Of a stretch of 41,487 bases of DNA, positions 32,127 to 37,833 are shown piece by piece. The DNA is from a virus: positions 1-41,487 of IMG/VR virus record IMGVR_UViG_3300022751_000008. One strand, written 5' to 3'. Both the position numbers and the translations under genes were made by a program. Every line of letters starts with the position of its first letter. Position 1 is the stretch's first letter. The notes under the pieces are model-generated. The model worked only from the letters and a program-made list of their open reading frames with translations, was not told where the DNA came from and made no database searches.

Positions 32127-32347
32127 CATTCGTAAGCGCAGCAGTATTAGAAGCAGTGGCTAAACGTGAAGTGGATACAACCGTAGTAATGCGTATAATT
32201 GAGAAAGAAGTGTTAACAGCTGTTATGAAGAGTGCTAAATACAATCAAAGCAAGGCAGCTAAATTGTATGGTGTAAGCAGAGGTACAATGAGAACAAAGC
32301 TTAAAGAGCATTTTGGTGATGAGTATGTAGGAACACGAGGAGAATAG
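32123..32347 (+). CDS. Fis-family DNA-binding protein, 74 aa
   Basis: Residues about 27-66 (EKEVLTAVMKSAKYNQSKAAKLYGVSRGTMRTKLKEHFG) have the Fis/NtrC C-terminal helix-turn-helix pattern; quoted in parts, NQSKAAKLYGVSR and GTMRTKL are the key strings. Host Fis is 98 aa, so this is a shorter version that keeps the dimerisation helix and HTH. A Fis-like protein could bend DNA at phage promoters or origins, or compete with host Fis. AGGAGAG precedes the ATG. Confidence 0.8.
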   Translation: MTFVSAAVLEAVAKREVDTTVVMRIIEKEVLTAVMKSAKYNQSKAAKLYGVSRGTMRTKLKEHFGDEYVGTRGE

Positions 32348-32349
32348 CG

Positions 32350-32562
32350 ATGGCTAAGACAACAGTGTATTTTAAGGACGGCTCGAAAGAGCCGGGTATT
32401 GTGGTAGAAGATATATGTATACATTGTGTAGAGCAAGAGATAGACGAGATAGAGAAATTTGTTGTAGAAGATGAGAATCATTTTGGTTTTGAAAGAATAG
32501 AATACACAGCAGAAGAGTATCTAGACCGTCTTCGTTATGAACGTGATGTTACAGGGGGGTAG
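32350..32562 (+). CDS. small acidic protein, 70 aa
   Basis: It follows the Fis-like gene by 2 nt. Text: MAKTTVYFKDGSKEPGIVVED, then an acidic region with CIHCVEQEIDE. Possibly a tiny beta domain with a Cys-His-Cys cluster. The function is unknown. Confidence 0.55.
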   Translation: MAKTTVYFKDGSKEPGIVVEDICIHCVEQEIDEIEKFVVEDENHFGFERIEYTAEEYLDRLRYERDVTGG

Positions 32563-32563
32563 T

Positions 32564-32713
32564 ATGTTGGCATTGTTTGGTATGGTATGTAATTTAATAG
32601 GTATATTTATAGGGTTCTCTGAATTTCATTCATGGCCTATAGGGGCTACCGTGATAATAATCAGTAATCTATTGTTTTTTATTATCGCTATAATTATTTT
32701 GACAGGAGGATAA
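32564..32713 (+). CDS. small two-span membrane protein, 49 aa
   Basis: ATG 32564 follows AGGGGGGTAGT. Two hydrophobic helices (about residues 3-18 and 26-47) flank a short polar loop (SEFHSWP). The stop lies in the GGAGG site of the next gene. A membrane role is clear; the function is not. Confidence 0.6.
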   Translation: MLALFGMVCNLIGIFIGFSEFHSWPIGATVIIISNLLFFIIAIIILTGG

Positions 32714-32716
32714 ACA

Positions 32717-32998
32717 ATGAATGACATTACTAAATATTATTGGTGCAAAATAGCGGCTCTTGTGTTATTCTTTACGTTAACAGCTTTTAATGCTAATGCA
32801 GGTGTTAGATGCCAGGGTAAGTTGTTTGATGAAGGTGACAGTGCTACTAGAATGATAGAGACATGCGGCAGCCCTAACAGGGATGATGGAGCTTATATTG
32901 AATATATCAATCTTAATGGCTGGCGTTATTTGATTCATATAGGCGGTGGCGGAGCTATTGATAGCATAGTGCAGAACCCAGCGTGGAGTGACAGATAA
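32717..32998 (+). CDS. exported DUF2845-like protein, 93 aa
   Basis: A Sec signal peptide is visible: basic start, hydrophobic core (IAALVLFFTLTAF) and cleavage after NANA at residue 28. The mature part begins GVRCQGKLFDEGDSATRMIE with Cys32 and Cys50 likely forming a disulfide, followed by CGSPNRDD. This resembles DUF2845, a small periplasmic SmpA/BamE-like repeat. It implies a Gram-negative host and an envelope-acting moron protein. Confidence 0.7.
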   Translation: MNDITKYYWCKIAALVLFFTLTAFNANAGVRCQGKLFDEGDSATRMIETCGSPNRDDGAYIEYINLNGWRYLIHIGGGGAIDSIVQNPAWSDR

Positions 32999-33711
32999 TG
33001 GAAAAGATAAGCGATTGTTGGCAAACCCCTGAATGGTTATTTGATGACCTTAATGAAGAGTTTAACTTTGATATTGATTTGTGTGCAACTGAAGATAATA
33101 GTAAATGTTCTTTATATGGAGCAGATTATTTAATTAATGAATTTAGTGATAAACATTACAATAATGTTAAAACAGAAACTTTTAAGTTATTTTGTGATAC
33201 ATACCAAATAAGCGTAGCGTTTTGTAATCCTCCATACTCTAACCCTAAGCCATTCATTGAAAAAGCCTGGGAAGACAGTCAATTCTGTCAAATCGTGTGT
33301 CTAGTTAAATGTGATCCTAGTACAAGATGGTGGTCTACTTTTTGGAATTATGAGGATGTTGAAGAGGATCGAGTTTGTCACATATGTAAAGGAAAAGGTC
33401 TAAACTCGTTTAATAATGAGGTTGAATGTAGGTTTTGCACGCAAGGTAAACAGTGGTTTCTAAAAGAGGACAGAGGCCCTAAACCCGGTTGTGAAGTAAG
33501 ATTTTTCCCTAAGCGTATTAAGTTTGACCCGCCCGAGGGTTTAAATTTAGATTGTGAATGTGTAGAAAAATTACATAAAGATTTTTCCCTGAGATTGAGA
33601 GTTTATGAACAAGGTTTAAAATGCACTAAATGCAAAGGGGCAGGTAAGAAAGTATTTTCAGGCCCAACATTCCCTTGTGCTTTGGTTATTATGGATCGAC
33701 GTAGCCTATGA
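32998..33711 (+). CDS. DNA N6-adenine methyltransferase (phage Dam family) with DnaJ-like zinc insert
   Basis: The N-terminus has the family signature WQTPEWLFDDLNEEFNFDIDLCA, and the catalytic motif NPPY is at 77-80. The 237 residues exceed the roughly 170 usual for the family. The extra part carries zinc knuckles: CHICKGKG at 127-134, CRFC at 144-147 and CTKCKGAG at 209-216, like the C-x-x-C-x-G-x-G repeats of DnaJ. It would methylate adenine in phage DNA, often to evade restriction. It overlaps both neighbours. Confidence 0.85.
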   Translation: MEKISDCWQTPEWLFDDLNEEFNFDIDLCATEDNSKCSLYGADYLINEFSDKHYNNVKTETFKLFCDTYQISVAFCNPPYSNPKPFIEKAWEDSQFCQIVCLVKCDPSTRWWSTFWNYEDVEEDRVCHICKGKGLNSFNNEVECRFCTQGKQWFLKEDRGPKPGCEVRFFPKRIKFDPPEGLNLDCECVEKLHKDFSLRLRVYEQGLKCTKCKGAGKKVFSGPTFPCALVIMDRRSL

Positions 33712-34127
33712 AATATTGTACTAAATGTAACGTAGAGAGATCTTTTAATATGTTTAGAAGGCATATTAACACAAAAGATAGGTTAAATACACACTGCAAA
33801 TCTTGTGAGAGAGATACACTTAAAAAATGGAGATTGAACAACCCAGAAAAGAAACGTATGCAAGAATGGCGGCACAATTTAAATTATGGATATAATATTA
33901 CACCTGATATATACTTGGAGTTGCTTAATAAGCAGGGCAACACTTGTGCTATCTGTTTTAAAATTTGTTGTACGGGTAGGAGCCTAGCAGTAGATCATTG
34001 TCATCGTACTGGAACTGTAAGAGGGTTGTTATGTTCTAAATGTAATATGGGGATTGGTCTATTTAATGATAATCCTGATGTATTAATTAGTGCTATAAAA
34101 TATATAATGGATAGGAGGAATTTATAA
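33708..34127 (+). CDS. recombination endonuclease VII-like HNH nuclease
   Basis: The 139-residue protein has an N-terminal zinc ribbon (CTKCNVERSFNMF, then HCKSCERD) and the endonuclease VII core: CAICF, then LAVDHCHRTGTVRGLLCSKCN and GLFNDNPD. T4 endonuclease VII resolves branched DNA; in small phages such genes also act as mobile homing nucleases. It starts within the methylase stop (ATGA) and sits beside a dUTPase remnant. Confidence 0.85.
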   Translation: MKYCTKCNVERSFNMFRRHINTKDRLNTHCKSCERDTLKKWRLNNPEKKRMQEWRHNLNYGYNITPDIYLELLNKQGNTCAICFKICCTGRSLAVDHCHRTGTVRGLLCSKCNMGIGLFNDNPDVLISAIKYIMDRRNL

Positions 34128-34213
34128 TGAATATAGAATTAAAGATATTAAATAAAGAGTTTTCACAAAGCACAGAAAGAGGGATCGGAGGTTTTAACAG
34201 CACTGGGAGATAA
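34127..34213 (+). CDS. 28-residue peptide carrying a dUTPase motif 5
   Basis: A TAATG overlap and the AGGAGG at 34112 support translation of MNIELKILNKEFSQSTERG-type text ending RGIGGFNSTGR. This is close to the conserved C-terminal motif 5 of trimeric dUTPases (RG-x-GGFGSTG). The other four motifs are absent upstream. It looks like the decayed or split-off C-terminal end of a dUTPase, possibly cut away when the neighbouring nuclease gene inserted. Independent function is possible but unproven. Confidence 0.6.
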   Translation: MNIELKILNKEFSQSTERGIGGFNSTGR

Positions 34214-34216
34214 TTT

Positions 34217-34669
34217 ATGACCGTAATAGTTTATGACGGAAAGACACTCGCTGCAGACTCTAGAATAACATGTGGAGGAAACATAACAACAGACAGTTAT
34301 AATAAAATACATGTTCTGAGGGGCTCGATAGACTATCTGGGAGATGAGCTGTTAGCTATAGGTGTCTCGGGTACAGCCTCTGATGTATTGAAGCTTATAG
34401 AGCATTTACAGAGCTCTGATTACCCTGTTAAAAAAATAGACCATGAAATACATGCTTTAATTGTAGGAAAGAAATATATTTATGAATTATATCCACACGA
34501 CAGTCATTTAATACGCTATAATAAGAAGACAAAGCTTGCAATTGGCAGCGGCGGGACAATAGCTAATAGCGTTATGATGCTTGGGCTAGATGCCAGTCAG
34601 GCTGTAAAGCATGCAATATCTATGAATGTGTATTGTGGCGGACGTGTTAGAACATGGAGTATGGGATGA
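34217..34669 (+). CDS. proteasome/HslV-like Ntn-hydrolase
   Basis: After removal of Met1 the protein begins with Thr (TVIVYDGKTLAADSRI), the N-terminal nucleophile of HslV and proteasome beta subunits. From Thr1, Asp13 and Lys29 are spaced by 16 residues, the same as Asp17 and Lys33 of E. coli HslV. GVSGTASDVLKLIEHL and AIGSGG near residue 113-118 also match HslV. The catalytic set appears intact. No HslU/ClpX partner gene is present, so it may pair with a host ATPase or act alone. Confidence 0.8.
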   Translation: MTVIVYDGKTLAADSRITCGGNITTDSYNKIHVLRGSIDYLGDELLAIGVSGTASDVLKLIEHLQSSDYPVKKIDHEIHALIVGKKYIYELYPHDSHLIRYNKKTKLAIGSGGTIANSVMMLGLDASQAVKHAISMNVYCGGRVRTWSMG

Positions 34670-34965
34670 GTCTAGATCTTAGGATAGGAAATAAAGGTTT
34701 TAATTACACTTATAATTTAGCCCCTGTTTGGTATCATTTTTACCCAAAAGCAGAGGGTATGGTGGATATAGAAGGGAAAACGGGAGCTGAAGCAGTTGGG
34801 AAACTGATAAATATTATAGAATGGATAGAAAATGATTATGAATATTTATTACAATTTAAACCAGATAATTATTGGGGTGATTTAGATGGTTTTTATTTAT
34901 GGTTGTGTGAGTTAAGATTAGAGTGTTTTAAACAACCTGATGAAACATGGGAGGCCGATAGATGA
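34666..34965 (+). CDS. unknown protein, 99 aa
   Basis: ATG 34666 (MSLDLRIGNKGFNYTYNLAPVW) overlaps the HslV-like stop as ATGA and has GGAG upstream. The text resembles a phage protein family with a G-A-(E)AV--L center (GKTGAEAVGKLINIIEWIEN) and Trp/Phe-rich tail. The function is unknown. Close coupling to the HslV-like gene suggests they may act together. Confidence 0.6.
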   Translation: MSLDLRIGNKGFNYTYNLAPVWYHFYPKAEGMVDIEGKTGAEAVGKLINIIEWIENDYEYLLQFKPDNYWGDLDGFYLWLCELRLECFKQPDETWEADR

Positions 34966-35150
34966 AAATAATGTTATTTATTCTATATTGGGGGCTTTCT
35001 CCGACAGGAGAAAGGCTTATACACATTAACACACATAAATATCCTTCAATGATAGAGTGTGAATTAGCAGCTAAGAATATTAATGATAGACATTTGATTG
35101 TTAATGGTGAGCCTGTGAAAGCTCGATGTTTTGAGAAATCTTTAAAATAG
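34962..35150 (+). CDS. small protein with hydrophobic start, 62 aa
   Basis: It overlaps the previous stop by 4 nt. The N-terminus (MKIMLFILYWGLSPTGERL) could be a short membrane or signal segment; the rest has three cysteines and resembles short phage proteins of the type I-x-x-Y-x-S-x-x-E-C-E-x-A. The function is not known. Confidence 0.55.
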   Translation: MKIMLFILYWGLSPTGERLIHINTHKYPSMIECELAAKNINDRHLIVNGEPVKARCFEKSLK

Positions 35151-35159
35151 GAGAGATAA

Positions 35160-35363
35160 ATGGAAAACCTTGGAAAATTGATAAGAGATCAAGCTATTAG
35201 TGGATTTAATGAAGTAACTCGTGTGGAAGTGATAGATGACAGCGGTAGGTGGTATGTTAAGAATAAATGTGTTGAGGTGGAATTACAATTGCAGGATGGC
35301 GGTAGGACACTAAAGATCTTCGTCACCAACCTCCCTAAGGATATAGATAATGAGCATAGCTAA
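35160..35363 (+). CDS. small protein, 67 aa
   Basis: A GGAGAG site precedes ATG 35160. Text: MENLGKLIRDQAISGFNEV, then beta-rich RWYVKNKCVEVELQLQDGGRTLKIF. It overlaps the next gene by 14 nt. No family was recognised. Confidence 0.6.
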   Translation: MENLGKLIRDQAISGFNEVTRVEVIDDSGRWYVKNKCVEVELQLQDGGRTLKIFVTNLPKDIDNEHS

Positions 35364-35505
35364 AGATGTAATGGATGATTTAAATATTGGTGATACATAC
35401 ACATATAATGGAAAGACATGGCTTAAGGTGGGGGAAAATAGATGGGCATTGGTGATAGAAGAGAGCGAAGTTGTTAATAAACAAGAAGAACGCACGATTC
35501 ATTAA
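35350..35505 (+). CDS. small protein, 51 aa
   Basis: ATG 35350 lies inside the end of the previous gene, after AAGGATATAGATA. Text: MSIAKDVMDDLNIGDTYTYN, then GKTWLKVGENRWALVIEESE, an apparent small beta-hairpin with Trp residues. The function is unknown. Confidence 0.55.
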   Translation: MSIAKDVMDDLNIGDTYTYNGKTWLKVGENRWALVIEESEVVNKQEERTIH

Positions 35506-35514
35506 GGGGGTAAT

Positions 35515-35691
35515 ATGCCTTATACAAAAGAGGAAATAGCTTTGTTAGACAGGGGGTATGAAGCGGGGTACGCAAGAGGGGTTAAAAGGGTGGTTTCACT
35601 AATAGACCATATGGGCTTTTGTCACGAAGACTTGGAGGAAGAAGAGAACTATCACGATAGTTTCTTTATAAACCCTTACGAGGAGAAGTAA
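35515..35691 (+). CDS. small acidic protein, 58 aa
   Basis: AGGGGGTAAT precedes ATG 35515. Text: MPYTKEEIALLDRGYEAGYARG, then an acidic tail (HEDLEEEENYHDSF). The GYEAGYARG piece resembles short phage proteins. It ends one base before the next ATG region, after AGGAG. Confidence 0.55.
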   Translation: MPYTKEEIALLDRGYEAGYARGVKRVVSLIDHMGFCHEDLEEEENYHDSFFINPYEEK

Positions 35692-35692
35692 G

Positions 35693-35968
35693 ATGTCTGA
35701 ATTTCAGCAACAAGCTAATGAGAAAGAGAGGCTGAGGCTTCATGCACGTGATTATACAAAGACATTGACATTGGTGCAGGATGAGTTCTATGGCATAGAT
35801 AATATGGACAAAACATCTAATGCTTATAAGATGTGTAGAGAGATAATCAAGAGCACAAGTTTTATGGTTTATGATGTAGAAGCTCAGGGTAAGATAGACG
35901 GTATAAAAATACAATATGAAATACAAGAACTCGAGAAGAGGCTCAGAATGCTTACAGGAGGTGTTTGA
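35693..35968 (+). CDS. small helical protein, 91 aa
   Basis: AGGAGAAGTAAG leads to ATG 35693. The product (EFQQQANEKERLRLHARDYTK, then IKIQYEIQELEKRLRML) is charged and helical, with a probable C-terminal coiled coil. The stop overlaps the next ATG (TGATG). Confidence 0.6.
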   Translation: MSEFQQQANEKERLRLHARDYTKTLTLVQDEFYGIDNMDKTSNAYKMCREIIKSTSFMVYDVEAQGKIDGIKIQYEIQELEKRLRMLTGGV

Positions 35969-36600
35969 TGACTAAATATAATGTAGGGGATAGGATAGAG
36001 TTTGATTTACAACTTGGTCATGGCATTGAATCTGGCACTATATTAGACATGAAAGGTGCTATTGATGACATCGAAGTGCTAAGAGATGCAGACGGTGGAG
36101 GATGGACTATAGATAAAAGTGACATTGTGAGCAAGCTTGCACAAGATGATGAGACAATGGTGAGTATTGATGACATTATAATATTAGGAGATAGGGATGA
36201 GGTGAATAAGAAGTTGTTGTTTGATAATGCTAGATTACTAGAAGACAATGACGCTATGCTGGCGGAGATAGTTCACTTGAAGGATAGAGTGCGTAAGCTG
36301 TTACATGAGAGCACAAAAAACAGCAGCCTGGAGACGATATTAACAGCTGAAAATGATAAACTAAGAAAGGATCTAAGCAACTCATGTTCACAACGGCTTG
36401 AAAGCAGAATCACTGAATTGCTCACAGCTAACGATGTATTAGAGGATGAGAAGGGTGAATTACAAGAGGAAAGAGATGAGTTATATGATAAATCTATGCA
36501 ACAAATGGAAGAGCGCAGTGTGTTAGTGGTGGAATACAGAGAGTTGGAACAAGAGAATAAAACATTAATGAAGGTAATACGTGAGATAGCCGGGAAATAA
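35968..36600 (+). CDS. coiled-coil protein, 210 aa, last gene of rightward operon
   Basis: ATG 35968 follows AGGAGGTGTTTG. Residues 1-65 look like a small beta-barrel (KYNVGDRIEFDLQLGHGIESG). Residues about 75-205 are a long, highly charged coiled coil (NARLLEDNDAMLAEIVHLKDR, then LEDEKGELQEERDELYDK). The stop codon falls inside the loop of a terminator-like hairpin. The function is unknown; the shape suggests an oligomeric scaffold or DNA-organising protein. Confidence 0.65.
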   Translation: MTKYNVGDRIEFDLQLGHGIESGTILDMKGAIDDIEVLRDADGGGWTIDKSDIVSKLAQDDETMVSIDDIIILGDRDEVNKKLLFDNARLLEDNDAMLAEIVHLKDRVRKLLHESTKNSSLETILTAENDKLRKDLSNSCSQRLESRITELLTANDVLEDEKGELQEERDELYDKSMQQMEERSVLVVEYRELEQENKTLMKVIREIAGK

Positions 36601-36613
36601 GCCGGCTGTTTTA
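36588..36613 (+). terminator. weak terminator at end of rightward operon
   Basis: AGCCGG (36588-36593) pairs with CCGGCT (36602-36607), with the stop codon in the loop and GTTTTA after it. The U tract is short, so termination may be partial or helped by ribosome release. Confidence 0.5.
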
Positions 36614-36690
36614 CTGAGTAGAAGTGATTAATAAAGGGTTGTTTTATTCCGCATGGAAACATTGATATTTGTTACATTAATCAATAATGT

Positions 36691-36702
36691 ATAGCATGCT
36701 AT
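36691..36702. other. 12-bp perfect palindrome
   Basis: ATAGCATGCTAT is fully self-complementary and lies 15 bp before the parS-like site. Just upstream ATTGAT (36661-36666) and ATCAAT (36680-36685) form another inverted repeat. Together they give a symmetry-rich non-coding segment. Confidence 0.6.
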
Positions 36703-36717
36703 GGGTTTACAAACACA

Positions 36718-36733
36718 TGTTCCACGTGAAACA
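36718..36733. other. parS: parS-like centromere site
   Basis: TGTTCCACGTGAAACA fits the chromosomal ParB/Spo0J binding consensus TGTTNCACGTGAAACA at every specified position. Its chance occurrence in 41 kb is far below 1 percent. It is in non-coding DNA, after the rightward operon. No ParA or ParB gene was recognised in the window, so a host ParB is the likely partner. Confidence 0.8.
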
Positions 36734-36826
36734 ATGGCATGTCAAGGGTGGCTGGGGCATGCTTAGGAGGGGGTATAGGATAGGTGTTTTTGGTATAAAA
36801 ACCACACCGTGACATTGATTTAAAAC

Positions 36827-36850
36827 TCTGGATAACTCGGATTATCGACA
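36827..36850. other. two DnaA-box-like nonamers, possible origin element
   Basis: TTATCCAGA (minus strand, 36827-36835) and TTATCGACA (plus strand, 36842-36850) each differ by one base from TTATCCACA and are 6 bp apart in opposite orientation. Single-mismatch boxes are common by chance in AT-rich DNA, so the weight comes from the pairing, the non-coding site near parS and the phage DnaA-IV-like protein. Confidence 0.35.
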
Positions 36851-36874
36851 CGTATATCTCGGAACAACACACAC

Positions 36875-36897
36875 AAAAAAGCCCCAATTAAGGGGCT
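36875..36897 (-). terminator. intrinsic terminator of leftward operon
   Basis: Read leftward, AGCCCC, loop TTAATT and GGGGCT are followed by six Ts. It closes the leftward transcript that carries the small genes 38093 to 36983. Just before it a hairpin closes with TTGGA/TCCAA at about 36913-36937. Confidence 0.85.
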
Positions 36898-36982
36898 GGT
36901 GCCTATCTCTTTGGACGCCTAGGCAAGCGCTCCAACCTGTACACATACCAAGAATAATATATGCACTGGCCCAATCTGTGTA

Positions 36983-37066
36983 TTATCCTATGCGTCTAGC
37001 TTGAGCCTTAGCTAACACCACTGCTAATCTCTCTTTGTTCTGTCTTAGTAGTTCGTTAATGTTCAT
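36983..37066 (-). CDS. possible 27-residue basic peptide
   Basis: ATG 37066-37064 follows TTAGGAGAACAAC and opens 27 codons (MNINELLRQNKERLAVVLAK, then AQARRIG), a basic helix. It has its own promoter at 37101-37128. A ribosome site this good argues for translation despite the length. The downstream 90 nt to the terminator is structured and could be a 3' sRNA. Confidence 0.5.
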   Translation of the reverse strand: MNINELLRQNKERLAVVLAKAQARRIG

Positions 37067-37100
37067 GTTGTTCTCCTAATGTTTCTCTCTTCTTACTTTA

Positions 37101-37128
37101 AGTATAGACAATGTGTAGAAGAATGCAA
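37101..37128 (-). promoter_or_regulatory. leftward promoter for the 27-residue peptide
   Basis: On the minus strand TTGCAT (37128-37123) and TATACT (37106-37101) are 16 nt apart. Transcription would run about 200 nt to the terminator at 36897-36875, so the unit is one small peptide plus a structured 3' part. Confidence 0.6.
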
Positions 37129-37238
37129 GGGAATATGTATATTTATTTATACAATCTATCGATTGTTACATAGAGCTCCATAGCTTGCATATAAGAAGAG
37201 CTAAGAAGTAGGCACTAGGGTAGCCTAGGGTAGTGATA

Positions 37239-37265
37239 GATCGTTCAATACAGAGCTTCTATGGA
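37239..37265. repeat. 27-bp repeat, copy 2
   Basis: It is identical to 9889-9915. The surrounding non-coding interval 37067-37400 holds two tandem CTAGGGTAG units at 37214-37232, a third CTAGGGTA near 37371, and GAGCTCCATAG near 37172, the complement of the CTATGGAGCTC that overlaps copy 1. No gene is seen in the interval. Confidence 0.85.
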
Positions 37266-37293
37266 AGGATTAGAGTGTATACTAATGTGTACC

Positions 37294-37308
37294 GGGGGCA
37301 TGTCCCCC
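37294..37308. other. GC-rich perfect hairpin GGGGG-CATGT-CCCCC
   Basis: A 5-bp all-GC stem in AT-rich non-coding DNA, followed by GGAGGGGGAGGGG at 37316-37328. There is no U tract on either strand, so it is not an intrinsic terminator. It might be a protein or replication structure. Confidence 0.5.
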
Positions 37309-37400
37309 ATTGATTGGAGGGGGAGGGGTTGTGCCCACGTAAAAATTGTCAATATAATTTAAATCTCACCTAGGGTATCATTATGTCCCTCCTAAAAATT

Positions 37401-37532
37401 TTAAATCAACCCAGCTTCTTGTAATAAATCTCGTATATTCTCTAATACGTCTGTAGCATCTAAATCACCAGAATAATATCTCTCAATCAAAACCTCAACC
37501 TCTTCTACATATTTCCAATCACTTTTCTTCAT
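37401..37532 (-). CDS. small acidic protein, 43 aa
   Basis: ATG 37532-37530 overlaps the TGA of the upstream 35-residue gene. Text: MKKSDWKYVEEVEVLIERYY, then SGDLDATDVLENIRDLLQEAG, an acidic helical protein. GGGGATAGTAGC precedes it. The function is unknown. Confidence 0.6.
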   Translation of the reverse strand: MKKSDWKYVEEVEVLIERYYSGDLDATDVLENIRDLLQEAGLI

Positions 37533-37636
37533 GCTACTATCCCCAATTCTCTAATAGCATAGAGCTGGTCTGGCTCACTCTGCCATTCTTCCATTTCCTC
37601 ATAAGCTTGTTTATTCATATCATATGCTTTAGTCAT
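37529..37636 (-). CDS. small protein, 35 aa, truncated paralog of its neighbour
   Basis: It starts inside the upstream stop (ATGA) and ends inside the next start. Text: MTKAYDMNKQAYEEMEEWQS, then EPDQLYAIRELGIVA. The EEW--x-P-x-LYAI-EL--V pattern matches the C-terminal third of the upstream 66-residue protein, so it is a partial tandem duplicate. Confidence 0.6.
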   Translation of the reverse strand: MTKAYDMNKQAYEEMEEWQSEPDQLYAIRELGIVA

Positions 37637-37833
37637 TCCACCAACTCCAATTCATGTATAGCATAAAGATCGCTAGGTCCATCCCGCCATTCTTCTTTGT
37701 CAACATAGGCAAGAGAGTTTTGTAATTCTACGTACTTCTCTGCTCTATCTTTGTCCATAAATACTTTTAAATAACAATCTTTCTCTTCTGAAAATAGTGT
37801 TGTATCATAAGAATAAACAGCATAGCATTTCAT
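37633..37833 (-). CDS. small protein, 66 aa
   Basis: Text: MKCYAVYSYDTTLFSEEKD, then VFMDKDRAEKYVELQNSLAYV and a C-terminus EEWRDGPSDLYAIHELELV. The VYSYD start and DKDRAEKYVE middle fit the small phage proteins in which a beta strand leads to an A-x-x-Y helix. It starts inside the stop of the previous gene. Confidence 0.65.
   Translation of the reverse strand: MKCYAVYSYDTTLFSEEKDCYLKVFMDKDRAEKYVELQNSLAYVDKEEWRDGPSDLYAIHELELVE

Noticed and set aside
36699-36887. Minus-strand 62-codon frame over the parS region
   Set aside because: No ribosome site, low-complexity text and overlap with parS, palindromes and a terminator.
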